A DNA stretch of 64,000 bases from Linum tenue (GCA_946122785.1 CAMGYJ010000004.1:17940150-18004149), one strand, 5' to 3'; counted from the first letter of the stretch, positions 24,319 to 35,670 are shown. Notes: generated from the sequence alone by a model not told the origin. A program made the numbers and translations.

Positions 24319-25604
24319 TGATAATCGGCTTTAACATATTGAATTCTTGGACTTTATGTGATTATCCGTTGTATGTTTTAGCCAATTGGTGCTATTTTAG
24401 GGCTCGCTAACCAGGAAATGGTTGAAAAACCATTACTGCCTAGTGCCATGAGTTTGATATGTTACAGGTGGAGAAAACACGAAAAAGAAGTGATTGTCTC
24501 AGGAAGAATTAATTTGGGCCGGGGTGATTTCCATGGTTGGTGGCGGAAACAATTGCGGAAGGCAGAAGGCCTTTGGGCCAGGAAATTCTTTGGGCCACGA
24601 AATTCTACTGGAATGGGGACTTGGACACGTTTTTTGGAGGGGAATTAGAGATTGGGCCATTTTTTGAATTAATTGGGACACGAAGAGCTGGGGGAGAAAA
24701 AGGGCTCTTTTTGGGAATTAATTGACGGACGCGCAAGCTTGAGGGAGAGGAGTCTCGGGCGGAAATTCTTTTGGGAGAATTAGCAGGGCGCAGCAGCGAG
24801 TGGTTTTGGCGATTGGCGATTTGGCGAGTCAATTCTCCAAGGCTTGAGCTGAGTTCAACGAGAGCGATTAATTTGGTTGGATTTTCTAGACCGAACTAGT
24901 TGTTTATTGTTGATTTAGAACATGATGATCAAAACCCTATTGTTTTATATTAATTTCATCATGAACTAAACCCCGATTTCTGGGGGAAACATCATAGGAT
25001 GTAACTACTTCTTGATTTGATGGATTGATTCATGATTCTTTTCTTCTAATCTCTATTGCATGAAATTGCTTAATGCTTTGTGTTGACTGACCACCAATAC
25101 AACGATTTGTAGTTAATTAGGTCATTAGCGACAGTGAAACCCTAATAACTGAACCTGTTTCATGTGACATAGTAACTTATCGAAGCGACAGTGGATTAAA
25201 TAAGGTGCTATGCGGTCTTAAATAGGATATCGATCTTCAGACTATATAGTTAATTCATTGAGCTACGACAGTAGGATTTGAATTGATTATTTAGTACGTA
25301 GTAATTCCCGACAGGGATAGCTAGCACATTCGTGATATCCTGGCTGTAGAGAGTTGGATTAAATTGATTAGAATATGTGAATTAATCTGGATAGGATAGG
25401 TAGTGAATTTCGGTGTTTCTCCCAGAGCTTTCTCCCATTGATTTAAACCCGACACTTTAATTTGCTTGTTTTGTTTAATTACTTTGCTATTAGATCATAG
25501 TTTCATCTCATTAAACATTTTCCCATATAGTTTGCTCAATAAAAATTGATAGAACTTAAGGTTGTACCAGTCCCTGAGAGACGATACCCGGACTTTCCGG
25601 ATTA
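24319..25604 (+). repeat. 3' LTR, lacking its last ~44 bases
   Basis: It follows the AGTGTGGGGTTG tract and starts TGATAATCGG. It matches the 5' LTR up to CCGGATTA, then passes straight into the target duplication CCAGC. The 5' LTR continues about 44 bases further before its CA end. Confidence 0.8.
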
Positions 25605-26216
25605 CCAGCCCTATCTGCTAGGCATTAAACTTTGTACATTGAATTGGAAAGGCCATCCCAGAAGCCAACTAGTCCACGTAATTAATTTGTTACAATTTGA
25701 ACTTGTTGTTTACTTGGTTCAACTGAAAGACAGAGAGACCATAAAAGTGAAACGAATCCCTAATACCCTAGCCTCACGTCTATCATCTCATATTCTCCTT
25801 CTCTCGTTTCTTGCCGACCTGCGCGGCTGCGCCGAGTAGACGCCCCTCACCTACAGTCGTCCGCCGCCACTGCTGCCGCTAGATCGTCTCCGCCGTCGAT
25901 CCTCACCTGCGCCGACCTGCTCTAGTGTTGGTAATCGACGGCCCTCACCTGCATCCTGCTACCCGAGTGCATCCTCTCTCACTTTTCAAATCGATTGTCG
26001 ACAGTAGTCCCCTGTCGCATCGTCTCTGTCGTCGTCCCTCACCTACGCTGACCTCCACATTTACAGGACGTTGTATTCTTCTATTCAAAGCTTCATCTAC
26101 AACTTAATCTGGATTTTTATCATTCTCTGTTCTGTTTCACTGGTTATTAATATATATGTTGAATCTGCAGAATTGGACGCAAATAACTCGGAGAGAGAGA
26201 GTGTGTGTGTGTTGCT

Positions 26217-28088
26217 GGTAGCTCTAGTCCAGTTTCAATTCCTAAATCGAAGCCTAATTCTCGTCGTAGATCAGATGTGTGGAAGATGTTGATGATGAGG
26301 GAGTCGCTGTTAAGAAAGGAAAATTTAACACTTGCGGCAAGATATATAAGGCGGGTGCAAAAGATGGCACATCAACTCTGATATCATGAAGATGCATGAA
26401 AGAATGAGAGTTGAGCTGAAGTCTGATCTGCAAAAGAATTATAGTCGTATTTGTTTGACAAGTGATATGTGGACTTCATTGACAAGTAGAGGGTATCTAT
26501 GTTTGGCGGCTCATTATGTTGATGATGAATGGAAGTTGAATAGCAAGCTTTTGCTCTTTTGTCATCTTCCTCCTCCACGTTCAGCTTATAAAGTGAAAGC
26601 AACACTTTATCGTTTGCTTAGGGAGTGGGGTATTGATGGCAAGGCTTTCTCTATCACATTGGATAATGCTAGCAATATGACTACTATGCAAAATGAATTG
26701 CGTGATCAGTTGAATACACAAAATGGATTATTATGTGCTGGCAAGTTCTTTCATATACGTTGTTGTGGACATATACTGAATCTTATTGTTCAAGATGGGT
26801 TGAAGGTGATTAGAGATGGTATAAAATCTGTTAGAGAAAGTGTCAAGTATGTTGAGGGATCTGAAGGAAGGAAGATTAAGTTTAAGGAGTGTGTTGAACA
26901 AAGTGGGATGAAACAGTCAAAGTCATTGTAGCTTGATGTGCCAACAAGATGGAATGCAACATACAATATGATTGATCAAGCAATCTTTTATCGTCAAGCT
27001 TTCGTCAATTTAGCAAGGATGGATAATGAGTTTAAGGATAGTCCATCAAATAATGATTGGGAGAAAATGGAGGTGCTTGCAAAATTTTTGAAGCCATTTG
27101 ATGAAATCACGAAGTTATTCTCGGGAACCAAGTACCCAACAAGTAACTTGTTTTTCGAGAATGTTTGGAAGATCCATCTTGAGTTGAAGAATCTTTGTAT
27201 AAGTTTTGATGATGATATGAGAGATATGGGAAACATAATGATGTCCAAGTTCTTGAAATATTGGAAAGACTACAACTTAGTGCTTGCTTTTGGTGTCATT
27301 TTGGATCCTCGTTACAAGCTTATTTGTCAAATTTAGCTATGAAAAGTTGGGCGAAGAGTACACTTCAAAGCCGAAGGCTATTATGGATGGTTTGGAGCTG
27401 CCCTTTAAGGAGTATAAAACTCAATCATCCACTTTACCTAGTCAAAGTGTGTTGCATATGGCTTCTCCGACCATTCCTTTGGATAGCCACACTGCTGTAA
27501 GTATAGTTTTCTAACTACCTTTTGAGTCATCTTGTTGTTTATACTCCTTTCGATCTTATGTCTGATTATTGATGATATGTAGTTATATCAATTATTTTCA
27601 GGGTTTCTATGCTTCCAATATCAATCAGAACACATCAACTATATCCGAGTTGGAATTATATGTGGCGGATCCTTTAATTCCTGCTTATGCATATATTGAT
27701 GGGTCATACATTGCTTTCTTTTGAAGTACTGCAATATTGGAAGATCATCAATTTTGATATCCTCAACTCTCTCGGATGGCAAAAGATGTGTTTTCTATTC
27801 CAATTTCATCAGTTGCTTCAGAGCCGTCTTTTAGTTTGGGAGGTAGAATATTATCCAAATGGAGGACTTCCATTTTGTCTGATACCCTTGAAGCTGTTGT
27901 GACAACTCGTAATTAGATGCATGGATATAAAATGGGTAAGAAAATTTTCATTCTTTATGTTTGTGTGTGTACTAAAGTAGGTAAGAGTTTACTTACAATG
28001 GTGTTTTTTACTTTCAATGACTAATGGTACAGATGAGGATAATGAAGATGCAGAATATGATGGAGAAGAAGTGAAGCTTGTTGATTGA
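26217..28088 (+). pseudogene. Decayed hAT transposase (RICESLEEPER-like)
   Basis: A BED-finger remnant comes first (about 26217-26394; FNTCGKIYKAGAKDGTSTL), out of frame with its own start. The catalytic part runs from 26386: CLTSDMWTS, ITLDNASNMT and FHIRCCGHILNLIVQDGL are the usual hAT blocks. It is broken by a TAG at 26929 and continues in the same frame with LDVPTRWNATY to about 27336, where the frame shifts. A probable intron starts at GTAAGTATAG (27497), with an exon near 27601 (SELELYVADPLIP). The hAT dimerisation region is near 27740-27916, again shifted, with VFSIPISSVASE and GGRILSKWRTS, and an acidic last exon is near 28033. Family hAT transposases cut and rejoin DNA as dimers; this copy cannot make one. 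Confidence 0.8.
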
Positions 28089-28430
28089 TTGCCAAGTGAA
28101 TTGTCATTTTAATTTGTGAACCTATTTTATTGGTATGTAAGATGTGACGATGTCAGCTATGGATTTTTATCCTACTATTTTTTTATATGGTAGAACTTAG
28201 TAAGCAAACTGTTATGTATCTTCTTATGATTGGAGTTAGGGTATGAGTTATGACTTACGCACTATTATGAATCTTCGTATGCTAGTTTAATATTTTGACA
28301 ATGTTATGTGACCAGTTATAGTATGTGTGGAAGAAAAAATGTTGTAGTTATTAGATATTGGTATATGGTTGGCTCAATTAAGTCAATCATGTTTTCATAT
28401 GTATGTGTTATCTATATATATATATATACA

Positions 28431-29770
28431 TGGCAAAGGCTAGCGTACTCCTGACGTATGCTATATGCCTGCGTTCACATTTATAAATTAATTTTAATTG
28501 ATTTTATTGTAATTATGAGTAAATTAATAATTGATAATAATTATAATTACAATTACATCCACTAACTAATTATTGAGTAAGTTTAAGTCTCATCAATTTT
28601 TACCATTCGTTAGGAATCATATACCGCTCCTTTGTTGATTCTTCTGTCATTCACTTTTGCTTCAATCCCACTCCGGCTCATGGTTGTAGCAACCTAGTGA
28701 TAATTTTCGCTTTAATTCCTCCGATTCTAGTTTCCAACCACGCCGCTCCCGCTGTAGCAAGCCAACGACTAATTTCAATAGTAGCTACAGTGATATTCCA
28801 TACTCCAAAATCCAAATGGCCTCTCCTGTTTTGGTACAGGCGGAGGTCTCTGGCCTTATCCAGTTTCCGGTCACCGATGTTCATCTCTGCATCTCCGATC
28901 AAGGAACCGATGACGATGTCTTTGCATCAAATGATGGCTTACTGGTTGCGGAAACTTTGGTATACCTTCCTTTTGTCTTATTTCCCAACCAGAAATTAAG
29001 CCTAATTAGTAATCTACTAATCTTTCATATCGATTGAAATTTGAGTGTATACCTTAATTGCACATTGTCTCCTTTATTTTCAGAGATTCAACCTAGAGGG
29101 TTTTCCTTCATTTTTCGTTCGCTTTTTACAGGTGTTAATTTACCTTTTTAGACCAGTGTTTTTAATTTGTCAATTATTATAATTAAGGATGGGATGGTAG
29201 GAAACGCTCAGAACATTTCCGTTGCGATTGAGCGTAGCGTCCTTTCGCATTAGGGTCTGTTGTTCTTGGTTGATGAAGGTTTCCCTATGGAAGCAAAGAG
29301 GGACTTCTTGCATTGACTTCTTATTTGACCGGATTATCGTTCATTGCCAATAAGTCAGAAATTCACCGATTCGCTTGTGCAGAAGAAAAGAAGAAGAAGA
29401 AGAAGAAGAAGAAGAAGAAGAAGAAGAAGAAGAAGAAGAAGAAGAAGAATTGAAACTGTGTGGGAATTTGGGAGTGAGTTTTGAATTTTGATAGCTAGCT
29501 TACCTAGGTGAAGCCTTTTCCATCCTCAGTTCGCTAATGTTCTCCTGTTAGGCCATTTCCAATGTTCCCAGATATGCATCGTTATTCATTTCAGTTCAAA
29601 TCAATTGACGACAAAGTAAAAAGACGGTAAAGAATCAGGTGGGGCTAAATAGTATTAAAAAATAAATTAATAGATGCATTTGTAATTATAATTATTATTT
29701 ATTTATCATTAATTCATTAAAATTAATAACATGTGTGAACACAAGTGTATAGCGTACGCTAGCCTGAACC
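28431..29770. mobile_element. Inverted-repeat element with gene-like insert
   Basis: The ends TGGCAAAGGCTAGCGTAC and (inverted) GGTTCAGGCTAGCGTAC are followed by related sequence for about 100 bp (GTTCACA..., AATTAATTTTAAT..., ATAATTATAATTAC). The surrounding ATATATATACAT occurs on both sides, so the target duplication cannot be measured. The interior includes an open stretch of gene-like composition, 28697-28966, ending at a possible splice donor ACTTTG|GTATAC, and a GAA microsatellite. No transposase is seen. The family could be Mutator-like; that is inference. Confidence 0.5.
29390..29449 (+). repeat. (GAA)n microsatellite
   Basis: About twenty uninterrupted AAG/GAA triplets. Confidence 0.95.
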
Positions 29771-30239
29771 ATATATATACATCAACCAAATGTAAAATGT
29801 TGATAACCCTCCTAGGATTTCTACTTATATACTGAGACAGTGAGACTATTATGTGATTCAATATAATGGCAGTTGTCAACACAAAGTAAACATTTGTTCT
29901 TGGTGGGAAAGATAAACAAGATAATAGGGCAAGTCACGTAAACTTTATATATATTATCTACATATAATATTTATGCACCAAAATATATTATGTAGTATTA
30001 TTCATGCCAATCGGGCGGGTTCGGGTTGGGTTAATTGGTTCGGTTTAATCGGGTTATGGGTCAAGTGGGTTGCGGGTCAAGCGGGTTGCAGATCAAGCGG
30101 GTTCGGGTCAATCGGGTTACGAGTCGCGCGGGTTGTGGGTCTTTGACTTTTAGTCCAATCAGGTTGTGGGCGGGTCACGGATCGGGTTGATTGGCGGGTT
30201 ACTCGGGTCGGGTCATGTTTTGACACCTATAGACATGAC

Positions 30240-30522
30240 CATAAAAGTACTCGTCTCCACATTTGTAACAGAGTCCATTAGGCCCTGCAGGCCACCAGGG
30301 GAGGTCGAAAAGTAGAGCTCTTCTATTTCCTTCTTTTAGCTTCATTTGAAGCCTTTTTCCCTTCAGCAATCTGAGTAGCGTGAGCCACGGATCGAGGCTG
30401 CATCATGGTCACAATTTGTCTCAATTCCTCTTCCAAACCACTAATGAAGCTAGAGATGAAATATTTCCCAACCAAGGCAGGATTGTATCTCAACATGCTA
30501 TGTTTGCCACCATCCAAAAAGC
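30240..30522 (-). pseudogene. Chromovirus gag C-terminal relic, right half of the split gag-pol
   Basis: On the minus strand the DNA encodes the end of a gag domain (FISGLEEELRQIVTMMQPRS and an alanine/lysine-rich stretch), then, in another frame, the first part of a zinc knuckle, LCYKCGDEYFYGHV. The knuckle's last cysteine and the downstream protease relic lie at 15542 and below, so this is the upstream half of the gene split by the hAT. The similarity ends abruptly near 30522, where sequence related to the second LTR element begins. Confidence 0.65.
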
Positions 30523-31081
30523 TTTTTCCCCATGTCCAAGACAATTGTCAGTCATTTGAACCCGTGTCTAAGACCTCCGGACAAGCTAGTGATGACAACC
30601 ACCCCGTGAACTCTAGTATTTAGAGGTTGACACCATGGTGGAGAGACGATAGGGCTAAGTGTTGATGGTTGTGAGCACTTTTTGCACAAAAAAGGTCCTG
30701 ACCCCACTGGTCGAGAGTGAGTGGTTCATTCTTGTTTTGCATTTTCATGTCCTACCCCGGTGAGGACCTTTGTCACCTTTTCTTTTGTTTCTGGGACTTG
30801 AGTTCTATGCATGGTTAGTTGTGGTTGGTGAGTATTCCAGTCGAGACTTGCATTGATTTTTAAACAGGGTGAGAACTTTTCATTTTCCCATTCTTGATGC
30901 ATTCTAATGTCGTTTGTGGTGGATGTCGGTATTGCTTGAGGCGGTTCATGCGTTGATGCCCAATAGCTATTGAGATTTACCACTTTGTTCCTTTTGATTT
31001 GTCCCCAAGTTATTTTTTTAGGTTGAGATATCACCTTGGTTGAAAATGGTTTGCTTGGGGACAAGCAAACGTCTGCGGGAG
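30523..31081 (+). mobile_element. Extra 3' internal segment of a gag-protease LTR element
   Basis: This parallels 37060-37626, sharing CCCATGTCCAAGA, GAACCCGTGTCTAA, CCTGACCCCACTGGTCGAGAG, CCCGGTGAGGACCT and the stem-loop GTTTGCTT-GGGGAC-AAGCAAAC (31049-31070) before a purine tract. It abuts the LTR at 31082. The order [3' internal]-LTR-[full internal]-LTR suggests a second partial element sharing the middle LTR. Confidence 0.65.
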
Positions 31082-32888
31082 TGATTCGAGCTCAATTGTA
31101 CACTTTTTACCCCTGGTTTCCTTAGTCGTTTGAGGCCTTTTTTACTCCGGGAGGTTTGGTTTTACGCTAGGTTTTGTCTCGATTTTGTGCATTTTTGTCT
31201 ACAACATGTGGAACCAACCCCGGAGTTGAAAGTTGGACGAAAAGGCGAAAAATCGGATCAAAGGATGGAGGCAGCAGCAGATCACGGTGGGAGCAGTTAG
31301 TTCACGGTCAGGGTGACCATGAACTGGAGCCACAAAGCGTGAACCTCCAAGCGTCCGAGGACATTTTTGCTTTCACTGGACTCAAGCCAGGTCAAGGTCG
31401 TAAGAACGTGAACTGAATTATTGAGACGGCGTGTTTTGGCCCGAAATCACGGTCTATGCCTTGAGTTCACAGTCGTGAACTGGGATTGTGATGTGAGGCC
31501 AACCTGGGTATAAAAAGGGTTTTGATCTAAAGGAGAAGAGGGGGAGAGACCTAGGGTGAGAAACTTCTTCTTCTTCAGATTTCTAGAGAGAGAAAGTGAC
31601 GGACCAAAGAAGAGAAGTAGCTAGGGTTTCATCTCCAAGCAAGGTTTTGGGAATTCATTTCCCAAAGGATGATCTCTTCAACACAAGGAGCAAAGCTAGC
31701 ATCTCAATGATGGTTTTCCTTCTTCTCTCTTGTGTTTTCCACTCTCCTAACATGGAGTAGTCTCTTAGTTCACTTGGATGTTTTTGAAGCCTAGCTACAA
31801 TTATGTGAATGTTTGTAGTCCCTCAAACACACCCTCTATGCTTAGGCCGGGTTTTTCCTCTACACTTCACAGAATCGTCATTTCAAAACACGACCTCTTC
31901 TAATTAAAACACGGTCGGGTTTTTATGGCTTAGAGGCCGTATTTTTGCACCTATGCGGGTTTTATTGGAGAGGAGCTCATATTTTGAAGGGATCGAATTT
32001 TTGGAGAAAAACAGAGTTCTAGAGAGAAAGTGCGAAGAACAAACCCTAGGAGCTATTTTGGAGTGGATTTCTCACCATTGAAGCCCAGATTGCATCCCCA
32101 TGAGTGAAGATTGACATCCCAGAGCAGATTATTCCCATCTTTATGAGTATGGCTGCTTTTATTTCTATTTTCCTCTCTCTCTCTCTCTATGGAGTAGACC
32201 CTTCTCTCACTTGGGTATTAAGAACACTAGTTCCATGTGTTAGGGATTTGAGTTGTTATGACTTTTGGATTGATATACTGATTGGTTTTAATTGATTGGA
32301 GTGTGTTTATTGAGTCAATTAAATCCTGATCAACTTCTTTTGATTTCTGCTGCAACCTGAGATAGATATAATCTGATTAGGTTGTTAGAGCTTCTTCAAT
32401 CGATAAGAGTGAATTGGTTGTACGAGAGTCAGTCGATTCACTGCTTTATACTGGAATCTGTTTCCAGTAATGGAGTTCTGTGTTAATTGCCTTAGCATTC
32501 TAGCCCGGTGAAGACTAGTTGTCTGCCGGTTAGTCTGTCTAAGAGGACTTGGTCGGTTTAAGAGATTCCAAGCTACTGTCGGATCTTTTGCAGTTTAATC
32601 AACAGTGAATCAACCAAAGGAATTTACAACTTGGACCTAACTAAGGAGCTAGGGGGAATCATTCCCGAGTGACTCTTCTCTTGCTTCAGAAAACCGGACA
32701 ATTGACTGTTTTCTTTCTATTTTGGTTTGAATTCAACTTCTCTCACTTAGTCCCGCTAGATAATAGAAGTTCACAGAGTAGGAAGTAGATCTAGACCCCG
32801 GGTTGATAAATTAAATTTATCCACTATTCTCCATTTCCAGACTGCGATTATACTTGGTCGTAGTTTGGTGTTGTGTCGTAGTGTGTCA
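31082..32888 (+). repeat. 5' (middle) LTR of the second element
   Basis: It starts TGATTCGAGC after the purine tract GCGGGAG and ends GTGTGTCA, directly before AGTTTTTGGCGCC. Its 5' third is only loosely like that of the 3' LTR, so the LTR may be recombinant. Confidence 0.65.
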
Positions 32889-33032
32889 AGTTTTTGGCGC
32901 CGTTCCTGGGGAACCTTTAGGTTATTGTATAAACGTGAAAGTCTGTTACTTTAGCATTTTCTTTGTTGCATTCTCTCTCTTCCACCTGTGTGCCTTCACG
33001 GGTTGCTTTTGCTATTTGTGTGCAGGTAGAGC

Positions 33033-35670
33033 ATGACTCGTAGCCAGTCGGGAGAGCTATATCCTTTAGATCAAGAGCTCGAACGAACTTGTCGTAACTT
33101 AAGGTGATCTTTCAAGGCACGGCTGGCTGCGGAGGAAGCTTTGGAGCATCTGAACATCAACCAGGTTGACGACATGGGTGAGCCCAATAATGGCGGGGAG
33201 CTTGTCCCCGATGAGCATACCATGGGATAATACTGGACCGCCAGGGCCGCAGACATGAGGTCGCCCATCCAGCACCCTCAAGTTCCTGCTAACAACTTTG
33301 AGGTGAGAGCCTCTGTCAGCACCATGTTGCGTGGCTTGGTGGTATTCCATGGGAAATTGGGCGAGTGCCCCAGAGCCCACCTGCGGCGCTTCCATGAGCA
33401 GATCGATGGAATCAAGATTAACGGCATCCCGTAGATGCCATTCAACAGCGATATTTCCCCTTCACTCTAGAGGGACAAGCCAAGGCGTGGCTGGACAACA
33501 GACCTTTGGGATTTATCACTACATTCACCGATTTGGCCAACAAATTCCTGACCCGCTATCATCCTCCGTCTAAAATGGCGGACCTACAGAAGGAGATCAC
33601 CCATTTTGCCCATGAGGAGGAAGAAACTATCCGAGACGCTCGGGAGAGATACACCAGTCTCTTCCTGTAGTGTCCCAATCATGGTTTCAATGATGCCTTC
33701 AAGGTGGGCACCTTCTATCGGTCTCTGTTCCCTGAAGATAATCAGCTGATCGACTCGGTTTGTGGCGGGAACATGCTGGCTAAGACGCTACCACAGTTGA
33801 ACCAGCTCTTTGAGGACATGGCAGAGCAGGGGTATGATTGGAGAACTTTCAGGAGGTCTCGGCGAGCACCAGGTCGGGGTGTGCATGCTATGGACACCCA
33901 GTCATCTGAGTTGGTGCAGGTTGTCTCTAAACTGGTTTCAGCTATGGATCATAATGGGATGATTCCAGGTATAGGGCAGCAGCAGGCGATGTATTGCCAG
34001 TGATGTGAGAGCACCAATCACAGGGTGGAGGACTGCCAAGCTATGCGAGAGTCCAGCACACCGCAGGAGCAGCTGAATTTTATTAATCTGCGCAATGACC
34101 CCTACAGTAATACATACAACGAGAGGTGGCGCCAACATCCAAATTTCTCCTGGAGTGGCAACAACAATCCCAAGCCACCTGGCTTTCAGGCTCATGCAGT
34201 TGGTTTTCAAAACCAAAGACAGCCATACTAGCCCCGTCAAGGCCAGATGCAGCAGCAACATCCATTTTATCAGCCCAGACAGGGGCAGGCTTTTCAACAG
34301 TCCCCACGGCAACAACAGTACCAGCAACCTGGTGCATCTCCATCAGTCCCAGCACTGGGCGATCTTGTGTCATAATTGAGGGATCTAGTGACCAGTTTGG
34401 CCAACACCAGTACCCAGAAGTTCATTAAACTGGAGTAATTTATGGAAGTGGCTACGGGCAAATTCATGGAGATTGAAGCTAGCTAGAGGAACCAGCAGGC
34501 ACTTTTGCAGGATATGGACACCAAAATCGGGCACCTGGCAGATGCCCTTGCTTCTAGACCGAATGGAACACTTCCTGGCCAACCCTTGCCAAACCCCATA
34601 AATCATAAGGAGGATTTTCACGCCATCATGCTTAGGAGTGGGACTGTAACTAAAGATGCGCCGCCAAGGAGTGAAAAGAAGGTGACGCAGATCACCCCAG
34701 AGTCGGAAGAAGACCTGATGATGGAGAAGGAGCCAGAGGTTTGGGCCCCAAAGCCCCAGCCAATAGTGGCTGAATATAAGCCTAAGCTCCTTTTTCCCAC
34801 TAGGATGCACAAAGACCGGCTAGAGGTAGAGTTCGAGAACTTCATGTCCATGCTTAGGAAGCTGAATGTTCTAGTGCCCTTCCTGGAGGCATTATCTCAG
34901 ATGCCTAAGGATGTGAAGTTCTTGAAAGATCTCCTCTCTAAGAAGAAGAAGTTGAGTGAGCTATCCACAGTGGAGCTCAGCGAGGAGTGCTCGGCCATTA
35001 TGCAGAACAAGCTTCCACAAAAGCAGAAGGACCCAGGTAGTTTTACTATCCCGTGCTCTATTGGTAAATTGCATGTAGAGAGGTCCTTGGCGGACCTAGG
35101 TGCTAGTATCGTATTAACGTTATACCATATAAATGTTTAAGAAACTAGGCCTAGATGAACTCAGTGCAACTAGGATGAGTATTCAATTAGCTGACCGATC
35201 CATAGTTCACCCTAGAGGCATAGTGGAAGACCTCCAAGTTAAGGTTGGCAGATTCTTTTATCCTACGGATTTTTTTTGTCTTAGACATCAATGAGGACAC
35301 AGAAGTGCCCCTCATACTAGGTAGGCCTTTCCTGGCTACCGCCAAGGCTCTCATAGATGTGTATGATGGAACCCTGATTTTGAGAGATTGTGAGGAGCAT
35401 ATAACATCTTCCATTGCTAATAATATGTCTGCTTTATTGCCTTTGCATGCTATCTCTCACCAGGTGCACGAGTCTGTCGTGTATCCTTATGTGCCTTCCG
35501 TTTTGCAGGACTCTCCTACCATACCTTCTCCACCACTCCCGTCTGTCCCGTTACCAAAAGAAAAGATCAAGGAGGAGTGGCGGCCAAAACTGCAGGTAGC
35601 TAAGCCTGCTCAAAAGGAAGCTGGAGACCACCATGAGCTGGTCCCGGCTCCTGAGCCACAACCGCCCTAG
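33033..35670 (+). pseudogene. Gag-protease polyprotein of the second element (heavily decayed)
   Basis: The start ATG at 33033 opens a gag with the same layout as the first element (SGELYPLDQELERTCRN near the N-terminus). The gag core is near 33450-33900 (EGQAKAWLDNRPLGF), a knuckle-like cluster near 34002-34040, and an aspartic protease near 35038-35400 with LADLGASI and [13 protein letters not shown]. In-frame stops are at 33105, 33228, 33668, 34001, 34229, 34373, 34436 and 34484. Frameshifts lie near 33435, 35110-35140 and an 8-T run at about 35270. The last open stretch ends at 35668. No polymerase follows. It is non-functional. Confidence 0.75.

Larger units (their letters stand above)
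19201..25604 (+). mobile_element. Ty3/Gypsy-type LTR element encoding gag and protease only
   Basis: LTRs at 19201-19868 and 24319-25604 both start TGATAATCGG and share long near-identical segments. The 5' copy lacks about 620-660 internal bases present in the 3' copy. The target duplication CCAGC (19196-19200 and 25605-25609) lies inside the split MITE. A primer site complementary to tRNA-Asp follows the 5' LTR. The interior codes for gag, a knuckle-like Cys/His cluster and an aspartic protease (DLGA), followed by about 1.5 kb of noncoding DNA. There is no reverse transcriptase, RNase H or integrase. The primer site and layout resemble the Athila/Tat branch. I infer non-autonomous mobilisation. 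Confidence 0.85.
18762..25613. mobile_element. 443-bp hAT-type MITE split by the LTR element
   Basis: The left end TAGGGGTGGCTAT starts at 18762. The matching right end is ATAGCCAGC (ending 19200) continued as CCTA at 25610-25613. An 8-bp duplication TCTGCTAG flanks the whole interval (18754-18761 and 25614-25621). The MITE is 439 bp plus 4 bp once the LTR element and its CCAGC duplication are removed. The interior consists of CCGGTCCGGT-like motifs with no coding potential. Confidence 0.85.
15551..30231. mobile_element. hAT element with nested insertions, splitting a chromovirus gag-pol
   Basis: The left end TATAGGTGTCAA at 15551 and right end TTGACACCTATA at 30231 are inverted partners. 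Identical 8-bp flanks GACATGAC (15543-15550 and 30232-30239) form a hAT target duplication. The flanking chromovirus reading continues across the two outer sides. Both subterminal regions (15551-15780 and 30003-30231) are dense in CGGGT/TGCGGGT motifs. Within lie the MITE/LTR nest (18762-25613), a degenerate hAT transposase (26217-28088) and another inverted-repeat element (28431-29770). Removing these nested pieces leaves roughly 6.5 kb. That the transposase belongs to this element is inference. Two independent MITEs are possible but would not explain the shared duplication. Confidence 0.65.

Noticed and set aside
24418..24832. Frames repeated at 19300-19607 and 24418-24725
   Set aside because: Identical because they lie in the two LTRs; LTR DNA, not a duplicated gene.
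29998..30231. A separate complete MITE at the right end of the hAT
   Set aside because: It has only one clean end (TTGACACCTATA at 30231); the matching duplication and opposite end lie at 15543-15562, so it is better read as the hAT's right end.
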